Made by a program: the position numbers and the translations under genes. The notes beneath the pieces are model-generated. The model was not told the DNA's origin. It saw nothing but the letters and a program-made list of their open reading frames with translations, and did not search any database. A stretch of DNA of 16,931 nt from Discostella pseudostelligera (Eukaryota > Bacillariophyta > Thalassiosirophyceae > Thalassiosirales > Thalassiosiraceae): positions 1 through 16,931 of the forward strand of contig JALLBK010001430.1 of NCBI GenBank assembly GCA_036940085.1, read 5' to 3'. Below, piece by piece: positions 1-9,005 of the stretch; the stretch's first letter is position 1, and every line of letters begins with the position of its first letter.

Positions 1-40
1 TGCAGAGGTGCAGAGGTGCAGAGGTGCAGAGGTGCAGAGA
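1..40. repeat. 8-bp tandem repeat, five copies
   Basis: Five head-to-tail copies of TGCAGAGG, the last with one change (TGCAGAGA). The array starts at the window edge, so it may continue to the left. Confidence 0.9.
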
Positions 41-420
41 TGTGAATGTGAGACTGAACAATGCTGTGAGTTGTGAGGCTGACTGCTGATTGCTCTGAGG
101 CTTACTGCTGACTGCTGTGAGGCTGAGGACTGCTGATTCTGACAAGTTTAACTGATGTGATGCTAACTGCTGTGAGGGTGCTGTGCTGCTGGGGCTGACT
201 ACTACTACAACTGTAAGGCTGACTGATGTCATGAGTGTGAGGTTGAATGCTGTGAGGCTGTTGATTGCTGTGAGACTGTTGATTGCTGTGAGGCTGACTG
301 CTGATGCTGTGAAGAGGCCGAATGCTGTGATGCTGAATGCTGACTGCTGTGAGAGTGAGGCGCTGACTACTACTGCAAGGTCGACTGCTGTGAGTGTGAG
401 TGTACAAGGCTGAATACCAA
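41..420. repeat. Degenerate CTGTGAGGCTGA-type repeat block
   Basis: The stretch is built from diverged variants of GCTGTGAGGCTGACTGCTGAT. The clearest exact part is two 18-bp units at 258-275 and 276-293 that differ only in the last base; a 19-base piece starting TGTGAGGCTGACTGC recurs at about 72 and 287. Reading frames that cross it in either strand are only translations of the repeat and are not supported as genes. Confidence 0.75.
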
Positions 421-738
421 CTGATGTGAGGAGTAGGCTGACTGTGAGGAATGAGGAATGTGGAGGACAAGAAAGAGGAAGGAAACCAGCACCACATCAA
501 GTAATATGAAGTAAGAAGTAGAACAAGTAGTGGTACTGGTACAGCCACAAGGATGAAGCATCATTGTTAGTACTATCACAAGGAGCAAAAGCAGGATGTA
601 AGGGTGCAGATTTGGATGCAATTAATCCTTCCTGATCCTGAATGATTATGAGAGCAGATGAAGGCAGCAGGATACTAAGGAAGCTGATATCATGAGATGG
701 TGGTGGGTTGAGGAGGAAGAAGGAGGAGCAGATGGTGG

Positions 739-741
<3 letters not shown>

Positions 742-780
<39 letters not shown>
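742..780. repeat. (GAT)13 microsatellite
   Basis: Thirteen uninterrupted GAT triplets. They translate as poly-Met, poly-Asp or poly-His/Ser/Ile depending on frame and strand, which creates spurious open frames around them. Confidence 0.97.
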
Positions 781-781
<1 letters not shown>

Positions 782-2940
782 TTGTGGCATCAGGCTCCAG
801 ACACACATTCCTTCCCCATACCCGTACAGCAATACGCGCCTCCTCATCTTCATGTTCATCCTGCTTGCTGCCTCTGTCTCCCTCCTCCTCATTCAGTGCT
901 CCAACATCCCACACTCCTCTCTCACCATCATGCCCCCCAGCAACTTTGTTCTGTGCTCTTGCTATTTTGCTGATGTGTTCCTTGTTTTCCTACTCAGCAT
1001 CAAGCCCTCTTCATGCTCAAGCTATATGGTACCTACTCATCCTCATCATCTCATCATCCATGATTGCACTCTGCTGATGTTGTTGATGATTGTGAGGCTG
1101 AGGCTGAGGCTGAGGTAAGGAGGAGCCAGATGAGCCTCCCAAGCACAAGGATGAGGATGAGGAATGAGGGTGAGGAGGAGCAGAGGTGATGTGCTGAAGA
1201 GTAGTATGATGGTGATGATGATGATGTTGATAGTCGATGCTCCTGATGTTAGAGATTAGAGATAGTTAAAAACATGAGGAGCAGGTTGAGTAGGTGGAGT
1301 AGTACATGCACTAGATGCAGCATGATGATGATTCCTGATTGATTTTTGGGTTCTTATGCTATCATCAATTCCCAACTACCACTATGATTCACTGTGATGT
1401 CAAGGATGGTGATTGGCGACAATGGTGCTGATGCTGAGCAGAGGAGGAGCACAGCAGGACAAGCAGCAGGAACATGAGAATGAGGAGTATATTGATGCTG
1501 AAAAGAGGACAGAGTGGAGATTCTTCAATACTGGTACTGCTGGTACTGAGGCTGAGACTGAGTTGAGGAGCAGGAGCAGGAGAAGGAGAAGGAGACGAGG
1601 AAGGAGCAGGGGAAGCATCATATGAATGATCATGGGATGAGGGGAGAGCAGTGATCAGCAACAAGTGCTCATTGTGCTGATCATGATGCTGAATATGGCA
1701 ACACTGGGAATACTGATGAGGATGCTGAACAAGAATACTGCTGGATACTGGGTGATATCACTCATTTCTTCTGCTGGGGATGAGTAGTAGGGTCACAAGT
1801 CATTGATGGTTGATGGTGCTGTTGTGAGCCCAGTGTACCCCTCCTTGGAATATTATAGTTAAAAGGGGGTGACCTTTGTCTTATGTAATGGATATCTCAA
1901 CATGTAGCTCCTCATCATCCTGTTATCTCATCCTTGTCCTCCTGCTGCTTATCATTTCCTTAGTAGTAAGAACACCACCCCAACATGTGATTGTAGCAGC
2001 TACTAGTCGAGCAGAGCAAGCAGGTTTGTTGCAGAACAAATAGTCTCTACAGGCCTGTCTTCCTGACCACCACATCCAACCCACGTGGTGTAGTACTACT
2101 ATGTGGGCCAGTATGAGCTTTCTTGGATCTCAAAGCTCAACCTGAAAGAATTTATGTGGTGGTGAGTCCTCAGATGAGCATTTCCAACATACTCCTACCT
2201 ACTTTATCCTCTTCTATATCTATATAAGCATGATGTAGGAAGTGGATCTTTGAATCTTGCCAGCAGCAGGAGTGGAGACCAAGAGGTACTCTGGTAGGAT
2301 TACTAGTACTATGTGGAGACTGGAGAGGAGATGCTCACTGTTCAGAAGACAGAATCACCAGAATATTACTACTTCCAGATGACACTCATGCTGCACTTAT
2401 CCTTCTACTAGGATACTCCTACCATACTACCCGCTTCAGCAAGATATCTAGTAGAGTACAGCACATCTTGAGCCCCACCCTGTACTGGTGGTGTCAAAGA
2501 CAATGGACCACAGGCCCTCAATCCTCCTCCCCTGTCACCATCATTGTTGTTGCCAAACAAACCCACTACCACTAGTTACTACTTCCAGCTTTAAAAATTC
2601 ACTCCTATGCTAATATTTCTATCTCATGAGAATCCTTAACTAGTAAAACAAGCCCTACTATTGGACAATTGGAAGGGGGAAACCCCCACCTTGCTACTAC
2701 TACTACTACTACTTGTGCTCCTACTCAACTCTCAACTACTACAATAGTACTACAATCCCCTCCTCCTGCTGTTCACTCACCATCAACAATGATGGATATC
2801 CAATGCCAAATACCACTGAGCTGGGACAAAATGAAAATCCTTATCCAGTCTTCATTTGCTATGCCTGCACTACTTATTCCACATGGATTCATTCAGTTCA
2901 GAATGGTGTATCTACAAACTCTTCAGTTAGTTCTTCACAA

Positions 2941-3019
2941 CATCCACGTGGATGACTGTGACGGATGACGGACAGAATGCAGATGTGCTGACGTTCCGCG
3001 TACGTGGTTCCCGCCAAAA
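2941..3019 (+). promoter_or_regulatory. Putative upstream regulatory cluster of the DUF1995 gene
   Basis: Within 80 bases, ending about 150 bases before the chosen ATG at 3168, are: a perfect 14-bp palindrome CATCCACGTGGATG (2941-2954) centred on a CACGTG G-box; TGACGG at 2959-2964 and 2966-2971; TGACGT at 2989-2994; and TTCCCGCCAAAA at 3008-3019, which on the other strand is an E2F-type TTTTGGCGGGAA. TGACGT-type elements are known in diatoms as CO2/cAMP-responsive elements bound by bZIP factors (Phaeodactylum PtCA1 promoter). That these sites are used here is inference. Confidence 0.45.
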
Positions 3020-3167
3020 CACAAGTCTGCGTCACAAGATGCCGGTCTATGCCGGTGCGGATGCCCTCCGATGCCGCAGCCACAGCTGCTTTGCGCCTCC
3101 TCCATAATCCTTGGCAGACCATGGCCGCAAAGGCCAAACCATAGCAGTACATAACAACAATAACACT

Positions 3168-4406
3168 ATGAAGGCCACCACTACCACCGCCGCCCTGGTC
3201 CTCGTGATCACGGCGATACTGTCCATCATCCCAGCAGTCCAAGCCTTTGCCTCAACCGCCACCACCATCGGCTGTGGTCACCACAACTCATGCACCGTCA
3301 TGGCAACAACAACAACAGCAACAACCTCCACCTCCTTATTCATGAACATTCCCCTCCCCACCGCCGAAGGAGGCGCCACACCCGAAGAAATCAAACTAGC
3401 CGCCTCCTCCATCTCACCACCCTCCAGCTTTTACGAATTGCAACGCGCCTCGGTCCGTGCTGCCACCATGGCGATTAACGATGGACACTCGTTGCTCGAA
3501 ATTGAATTCCCACCATTGCCTGCGAATGTATTAGAAATGGATGATGTTAGTGCGTATGATGTAGCACGGGCGAATGTTAAGTTGGCTTTGGAATTTGCCA
3601 AGTCGTTTGCATCCATTAGCACTTCTAGTAGCAATGGCAGCACTAGTGGTCGAGATCAAGTGGTGGTATTACTGCCCGATGAAAGTGAATGCAACATCAT
3701 GCTCGAGGATTTGAAACTCGATCCACGTCCCTATCCTGGTGTACTATTATCTAGTATACGTCGAGGAGAAGAGGGGGATACACGACTATTCAAACCGGAA
3801 AATTTATTTTTGGGATTGATGGGACGTGGATCGGGTGGGTCGGTCCGTCCGGTGGACGGTGCACAAATGTACATTATTGTGGTGGCAAGTGCACAAGAAT
3901 TACCTGATGTAGAAGAATTGTATGAACAAATCAAAGATGATAAAAAAGAAGATGGCAAGAGTCCGGTGATTGTGTTTTACAATTTAAAGTTGGATGTATT
4001 GCGAGGCGATTTGGGTGCACCTGCTTTCCCCAGTAAAGACTTTCAAGATCGATTCTTATCTCGTGTCAAGCCAGTGTACTATTTGCGCACGCGACAATAT
4101 AGTCGATCGGTATCGACACCACCCTTTGTATTGAATTATCAAGGATGTTTGTTCCGTTCCTATCCTGGACAGTATCAAACACTATTGGATACGGGTACGG
4201 GACGGTATCGTAAGGTGGTGGGAAGTGATGTTCGACCGGCGTTGGGGACATTTAAGGAACAGTTGACGGATGCACTGCGAGAGGATGGTGCGATTGCCAA
4301 GAAGGAGGAGGAGGGAGCGTTGTTTGGATTTTTGAGGACGGGATATAAGACGACTACATGGTGGGAGGAGGAGAGGGAGGAGGCGAGTCTTGACTGGAAG
4401 ACTTGA
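3168..4406 (+). CDS. Plastid-targeted DUF1995 family protein (LPA3-like)
   Basis: 412 residues, single exon. I chose the ATG at 3168 because it opens a clean signal peptide (residues 1-26: Lys2, Thr-rich, hydrophobic core from Ala8 to Pro22) ending VQA, followed by FAST. This is the diatom ASAFAP-like cleavage context with Phe at +1 that marks import through the ER into complex plastids. The frame stays open upstream, but only with a TTG codon at 3111. The DUF1995 domain runs from about residue 88 to the 380s: YELQRASVRAATMAI, then the family-typical LLEIEFPPLP, a V-rich strand before LLPDE, and a late FLSRVKPVYYLRTRQYSR segment. In land plants a DUF1995 protein, LPA3, helps photosystem II assembly; a similar role here is inference from family and targeting. 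The 3' end faces the histidine phosphatase gene across 261 bp. Confidence 0.85.
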   Translation: MKATTTTAALVLVITAILSIIPAVQAFASTATTIGCGHHNSCTVMATTTTATTSTSLFMNIPLPTAEGGATPEEIKLAASSISPPSSFYELQRASVRAATMAINDGHSLLEIEFPPLPANVLEMDDVSAYDVARANVKLALEFAKSFASISTSSSNGSTSGRDQVVVLLPDESECNIMLEDLKLDPRPYPGVLLSSIRRGEEGDTRLFKPENLFLGLMGRGSGGSVRPVDGAQMYIIVVASAQELPDVEELYEQIKDDKKEDGKSPVIVFYNLKLDVLRGDLGAPAFPSKDFQDRFLSRVKPVYYLRTRQYSRSVSTPPFVLNYQGCLFRSYPGQYQTLLDTGTGRYRKVVGSDVRPALGTFKEQLTDALREDGAIAKKEEEGALFGFLRTGYKTTTWWEEEREEASLDWKT

Positions 4407-4667
4407 GCTTGTTTAAGTAGAGAGTCGGTGGATAAAAGTGTTAATGGGTACTATGGTATACAAGTGACGTGCAATTGTCAATCGACCATCCGCAAACCGT
4501 ACCATCTCGCTTGGTGATTTAGAATGCACAAGGGTTGCGAATATTGTCCAGTAGATTCACTCAATGCACGTTCAGTATCACCTCGATATTGAACAACAAA
4601 TGTCTCTCAAGCAATCCTCCTTGTCTTCTATCGAATGCTCTACACAGACTGCATATCTCTTCACCGT

Positions 4668-5781
4668 TTACATTTTCGACATCTCCTCATCATCCCTTTG
4701 CTTCACAAAATAATCCAAGTCAATCCCCTCCGAACTACCAAAATACTCATTCCTCTTCGCACCACCATCCTGACTAATACCGTTGCCATCCTCCTGAAAG
4801 TGTTCATCACTAAACCCCCATGGATAAGTAGTGGCACTATTCTCCGATACATACTCCGCATTGCACTCTCCATTCCGTACTAATGTCCACGGATTATCAT
4901 TCACACGTTGTAACTGATATATTCCACAGGGTGCAAACTTTAATTGTCTCATGGAACATCGTAATAACGATGCTACCAATGCCACCGAAGCTGCATGAGA
5001 AAACAATACAATACTCTTTCCATGATGAGCCTTTTCTAAAATTGATGCAAACGATTGCATACGTTGAATGTATCGTCCGGCAAATGCCTCACATGGATAT
5101 CCCGTCTTGGAACAACGATATCCTGGTGTGGATTTGACTTCCAATAATGATGTATAATTGGGATTGATTTGTGGAAAGTATCGAAATCGTTCGGATGGTG
5201 TGGGTAAGATGTTTGGACCCGGTGTAGCATGAGATTCACTTAATCCAGATTCAATGGAGAGGGGTAGACCTAGTAGAGTGGAGGTGGGGATGGCAGTTTG
5301 AATGACACGGAGGTAGGGTGAGACTAGTATTTCATCGACGTGATGATGATAACGATGTATTCCAGCAGTAACTGAAGCGTTGGCAGTATCTTCATTATTT
5401 GTGGTCGAATGCTGCTCTTTAGATTCCTTCACCAACTTCCACAAATGATCGGCCGTCTCCATGGCCTGACGATGACCCAATGGCGACAGTGGAGGATCAG
5501 TGATTAATGCACCGTGAGCTTTGGCAGAATCTATCCAGGATGGTTTGCTGTCGTATATCGAGTACGTAGTAAATGATGATGATTATTGGCATTGGAATAT
5601 GAGTAGAGAATCTCAACATGTGCACATAAACCATTTTTGAGATAGAACAAACTCACGCATAATCGAATCGATCACCATGACGAATGAGATAGATACGAGA
5701 GATGACATCATGGTTTGTTCCTCCATTGCCACCGCCGCTGGCGGCGGCATACGCTAATGGTTCACGGATGTTGGGGGCCAT
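4668..5781 (-). CDS. Histidine phosphatase superfamily protein, two exons
   Basis: Exon 1 is 5781-5657 and exon 2 is 5547-4668 on the minus strand; joined they give 334 residues ending in TAA. Exon 1 carries the RHG motif (IYLIRHGDRFDY, nucleophile His35, Arg34); exon 2 continues in frame with AKPSWIDSAKAHG, then DPPLSPLGHRQA (59-70), SPYLRVIQTA (118-127, second Arg at 122), a likely acid Glu near 146, and LFSHAASV with the second catalytic His at 226. This order and the RHGDR...W...DPPLSPLG pattern match the eukaryotic UBASH3/TFIIIC-tau55-like branch rather than glycolytic phosphoglycerate mutase. Substrate cannot be read from sequence. The tail past about residue 260 is acidic and looks disordered. 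ATG at 5781 is the first Met in frame after an upstream TGA, though an additional 5' exon is possible. No targeting signal is obvious. Confidence 0.85.
5548..5656 (-). other. Spliceosomal intron of the histidine phosphatase gene
   Basis: 109 bp. On the minus strand the donor is GC/GTGAGT and the acceptor is CGACAG/CAAACC. Removing it joins GC to C to make Ala42 and carries the RHGDRFDY exon into AKPSW without a frame change; unspliced, a TGA follows at once. It is the only intron I can support in the window. Confidence 0.85.
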
Positions 5782-5863
5782 AGCATTGACTTTTGACGGC
5801 TTGCGGCTTGCATCTTTACGATCATGACCCAAATGACGATCCTTCCACGAGGCAGTGATTCAG

Positions 5864-5917
5864 AAAGATACTTAATAAAATTTGAAATTAAAATTTGAAA
5901 TTGAAAAAGATACTTAA
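5864..5917. repeat. AT-rich short repeats
   Basis: AAAATTTGAAATT occurs twice head to tail (5877-5889, 5890-5902), flanked by two copies of AAAGATACTTAA (5864-5875, 5906-5917). The block lies upstream of the histidine phosphatase start and may be part of its promoter; no function can be read from it. Confidence 0.8.
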
Positions 5918-5973
5918 CAATAAATTTTGAAAAAAAAACTTAACGAAACCCCTCCCGGAATGTCGGGAAGCCC

Positions 5974-6045
5974 AATTGCCATTGCCTTGCCATTGCCATT
6001 AATTGCCATTGCCTTGCCATTCCATTCCAATATCATTGCCATTGC
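5974..6045. repeat. 27-bp tandem duplication rich in ATTGCC
   Basis: Two 27-bp units, 5974-6000 and 6001-6027, each starting AATTGCCATTGCCTTGCC, differ at two positions and are followed by further ATTGCC copies to 6045. It sits between the divergent histidine phosphatase gene and LRR pseudogene. Confidence 0.85.
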
Positions 6046-6141
6046 AAACGACGACGGTTCTCCCCGCTGCATGCGTCTTCCTCCCTGTGATCACACACCC
6101 CTCGCTCCTAATCTCTCCACCTTTGCCGCCTCCAAGCAATC

Positions 6142-7793
6142 ATGGAAGTGGCGGCGAGGGATGATGATGTTGACGATGATGTAAGACATGATGTGAATCA
6201 AATCGAATGGGATGAATTACGAATTACGAGCGACAACGTTGCGTTCACTACAGCAAAATGATCCGGATGTGACCGCGTTGATGATTGACGAATATAGTTG
6301 GATCAATCGAGCAGGCCCTGCCATCCAAAACAGCAATTTTTTGCGCCAATTACAAATAACTATTATCTCTGGCGAGAAGGAAGGTGGATGGCTGGGGGAA
6401 TTACTGCAACATCTACCATACAATCGATCTATTGAATTATTGGGAATTTATTTGCAACCGAATGTATCTGAAGCAACGACGAAACGACACAACTATGAGC
6501 TTGAATGGGATATTTTTCACATTCTTACTCCCTTCATTGAGCAAAACGCTAACCTCCGCATTGTAAAAATTAATTGAGGGAACGCCATCCATGCTCAGCT
6601 CACTGTCATTGGCTTTGTCAAGCTGCAAGAACAAACGAATAGAAGCTATCGATTTATACAATATTGAGACTGGATCAGACTTTGTTCAGATGTTTGCATC
6701 GTTGACTGCATACAATAATCTCATGGAGATTCACGTTTGTTCAAGTAATATTGGATCGATCGGCTGCATGGCATTATCCGACTTGCTCCAAAATCCTGCG
6801 TCAAAAATTGACAAACTTGACCTGATGGAAACTACTCTTGACGATGATTGCATCGCCACCCTCAGTACTGGCTTGATCGGGAATAATTCTGTGAAATTAC
6901 TCGATATGCGGATTGACTCCAAAGTATCCGCAACTGGCTGGGGAAGGTTCTGTGAAGTATTATCTCATCCCAATAGAATTTCTGTGGATTGATGATGATC
7001 TTGGTGACATAGGACTTACCTACCTTGGTGATGCGTTGGCTGTGAACACGTCGTTGAAGTGTCTTGATATCAGCGGAAATGGATCATCACACTGGAAGGA
7101 TTGCGAGGATTTTCGACGTGTTTTAGAAATCCTAATTCATCATTGAAGGCGCTTTGGTTAAATAAATGCACTATAGATGATGAAGGGGTAATTATGCTAA
7201 TTCGAGCAGTAGAAGGAAATGATTCTCTAAAGCGATTGCTCTTGGCAGCAAACAATGTTACAACGAGAGGATTGATGGTGATCTTCAACTCCCTATTGAA
7301 TGGTGACCTCACTTTGGAGGAACTTGACCTGCACGAAAACAATATAAACTTTGGTGAGCTGACTAATGAGAACTGGCACGTGCTTGCTCGTGCTCTCTGT
7401 GACAAGTCAAGTATTGACAGTACTTTCTGCTCTAACCAGACTCTTCATGGAATCAGGTTGGAATTGTCTGCGGGTGTCTTGCTGAATGAAATTGTTTGTG
7501 ACATAGAGTCTTCGTTGGAAATAAATCACAGGACAAAATATAAAGAAGAAGCGGCCCGTGAGAAGATTCTGAAACATCATTTTGCTGGTGAGGAAAATGC
7601 AAGCATTAAAGTCTTTGCTCGCATGCCAGAGAATGTGCTACCCAATGCCCTCGAATGGATCGGCAGAAGCAGGGGCACTCTCACATACTCGATTTTGTTT
7701 AATGTCGTCCAAAGCATCCCGACATTGTTCAACATTACCAACGAGCCAACCATTCAAGGTGCAAAGAAAAATAAGTTTAGTTCATCGTTGTAA
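6142..7793 (+). pseudogene. Decayed leucine-rich-repeat protein gene
   Basis: Four reading-frame segments line up into one RNI-type LRR protein of about 550 residues. The likely original start is ATG 6142 (Kozak-like, A at -3, G at +4), giving an acidic MEVAARDDDVDDDV start. Repeats of the form NP.S.L..L.L....DD.G...L...L follow (for example LQNPASKIDKLDL, NPNSSLKALWL, LTLEELDLHENNI), then a C-terminal part with FARMPENVLPNALEWIG, a tail I associate with diatom LRR proteins. Four breaks: a 7-bp tandem duplication GAATTAC at 6214-6227; a +1 shift with TGA at 6575-6577; a net loss of about 8 bp near 6972; a 1-bp loss in 7120-7125. The sequence reads on across each break without missing repeats, so introns do not explain them. 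Such LRR proteins usually act in protein binding; the specific role is unknown. Assembly error at some breaks remains possible. Confidence 0.75.
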
Positions 7794-8369
7794 ATCTGAT
7801 TCCAAACGAACATCTCAAAATGGTCGGAATTGTCAAAATTTATATATTCAGATAAGGGATGAGGAACGAATTGTCAATCGTTGATTGAAATTTCATGAAA
7901 TACCACGAAAAGAGTCGCATCGGCAATAATATTACAATTCACAATTGATTCATGTTATGATTGTCGATGTTTCTAGATGTATCGCCTTCGTCCCCCCTTC
8001 CAACGACGCAGGTCATGCTGTTCTCAGTTGCTAGCACTCTACCGATACTTGTGAGATCCAATGCATTCTTCGAAAGGTAACACATCCACATCATGTACTG
8101 GTGAGTTGGATAGGACGGTGGAAACCAATGCCATTCCCCACTTCTTTTCCTTCATGATATTGTCGCAATTTTGTTTTAAGTATGCTCCATTTTTCGTTCG
8201 CTCGTCAAGTCGTAGTACCCAACCCACGGCACAGAGCTCAGCACCCCCCACATAATAAATACATTACCAACCAACATTTATCGGAGCGGAGAACACCCAG
8301 CCATTGCATTAAACCATATTCCATCATTTTCATTTCACATCTTCATCTTCCTTGCCATTCTCTATTATT
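7794..8369. other. Intergenic region without recognisable gene
   Basis: It lies between the 3' end of the LRR pseudogene and the 3' end of the minus-strand membrane protein gene. Both strands have only short open frames of ordinary intergenic character. I see no RNA gene, repeat array or domain in it. Confidence 0.6.
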
Positions 8370-9005
8370 TCATCTCCACCTGGACCCGGAAGTTGTTGTG
8401 GTAATGGCACCGCCACCACCACTACCAACATCAGCACTCTTCCCATCATCACTACTACTCTCACCACTACCACCACCCAACAAACTCCCCATAGCCGCAC
8501 TTCCCGTCTTCACCAATAATCCCAACACTATCCCCCCTACAATCATGGATTTCATCTGTCGTCGTATCCGTGTCCATAAATCATCAGCGTAGGAGGACGA
8601 CGACCGATAGGCATTTAATTCATCCGCGTCGATGGATTTACCAATGATGATTCCAGCAAAGAGGGCTAGGAGATGGGTNGACGACCGATAGGCATTTAAT
8701 TCATCCGCGTCGATGGATTTACCAATGATGATTCCAGCAAAGAGGGCTAGGAGATGGGTGAATGCTGATGATGCTGCTGCTGTGGTTGTTGAGGTGGGAA
8801 GGGATGCCATGGTTGAATTATTACTACCGTCGGCTATCGCAGTCGTTGTCGTCGTCGCAGTCGTCGTCGTCGTCGTCGTCGCGTCGTCGTCGTCAAGATT
8901 AGAAGGGAAAGGGAAATAAAGTACGGAGGCAAAATGGCAGGAAGTATTTAGTGTGGCGTTATTCCCGCTCAAATCGAACTGATTCCTACGAACCAGCAGA
9001 GACAT
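8370..9005 (-). CDS. Small two-helix membrane protein, unknown function (assembly join inside)
   Basis: As written the frame gives 211 residues with one unknown residue, because an 81-bp segment (80 bp plus N) is present twice. With one copy removed the frame is kept and the protein is 184 residues. It has two hydrophobic segments: THLLALFAGIIIG, then, after a charged loop (SIDADELNAYRS...DLWTRIRRQ), MKSMIVGGIVLGLLVKTG with small-residue GxxxG-like spacing, and a Gly/Ser-rich tail. The start is uncertain: ATG 9005 adds 65 residues with a poly-Asp/poly-Thr run from a (GTC)n repeat, while ATG 8810 (AACCATGG context) would give a compact 119-residue protein. I recognise no family. It faces away from the cyclase-like gene across about 500 bp. 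Confidence 0.6.
   Translation of the reverse strand: MSLLVRRNQFDLSGNNATLNTSCHFASVLYFPFPSNLDDDDATTTTTTTATTTTTAIADGSNNSTMASLPTSTTTAAASSAFTHLLALFAGIIIGKSIDADELNAYRSXTHLLALFAGIIIGKSIDADELNAYRSSSSYADDLWTRIRRQMKSMIVGGIVLGLLVKTGSAAMGSLLGGGSGESSSDDGKSADVGSGGGGAITTTTSGSRWR
8599..8759. repeat. Exact 80-bp duplication around a single N (assembly join)
   Basis: 8599-8678 and 8680-8759 are identical, separated by the only ambiguous base in the window (N at 8679). This is what results when two overlapping contig ends are joined with a placeholder instead of being merged. It duplicates 26 residues of the membrane protein, including its first helix. Confidence 0.92.
8843..8894. repeat. Imperfect (GTC)n trinucleotide repeat
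   Basis: GTC triplets interrupted by GCA, GTT and GCG units. On the minus strand they read as Asp and Thr codons in the uncertain N-terminal part of the small membrane protein, so they may instead be 5' untranslated sequence. Confidence 0.85.

Larger units (their letters stand above)
1..2940. other. Gene-free low-complexity region
   Basis: I found no reading frame here with a recognisable domain, a balanced composition or a plausible start. The + strand is rich in G and A with little C at roughly 1-780 and 1085-1700, but rich in C and T at roughly 790-1080 and 1900-2900. Short local repeats include GAGGCT x3 (1095-1112), a purine tract of GAGCAG/GAGAAG units (1565-1612) and a 13-base hairpin of five G, AAA, five C (2675-2687). 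It could be old repeat or transposon debris, non-coding transcript or plain intergenic DNA; the sequence alone does not decide. Confidence 0.6.

Noticed and set aside
102..548. Minus-strand open frame of 148 codons
   Set aside because: It is mostly a translation of the degenerate CTGTGAGGCTGA repeats, giving SQPHSNQQ-like strings, with no domain or sensible composition.
692..973. Plus-strand open frame with a poly-Met run, and overlapping poly-Ser and poly-His frames on the minus strand
   Set aside because: All are products of the (GAT)13 microsatellite and its low-complexity surroundings.
1840..2480. Possible solo LTR (TTGGAATATTATAG-like start, TATATAAG at about 2220)
   Set aside because: No matching second LTR, target-site duplication, primer site or retrotransposon coding sequence is visible in the window.
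2669..2968. Open frame of 99 codons (Thr-rich start)
   Set aside because: It begins with a non-ATG codon, runs over an ACT repeat, and shows no recognisable domain.
3111..3167. Upstream extension of the DUF1995 frame from TTG
   Set aside because: A TTG start is not expected in a eukaryote, and the ATG at 3168 starts directly at a signal peptide.
6564..6600. GT-AG intron as an explanation of the stop at 6575-6577 in the LRR gene
   Set aside because: The only nearby GT...AG pair would be about 36 bp and does not rejoin the right frame, while the LRR sequence reads on without a gap across the break.
8039..8251. Minus-strand open frame of 70 codons between the LRR pseudogene and the membrane protein gene
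   Set aside because: Short, no domain, overlapped by an equally long frame on the other strand.
8599..8759. A true internal 27-residue repeat in the membrane protein
   Set aside because: Copies identical to the base and separated by a lone N fit an unmerged contig overlap far better than biology.
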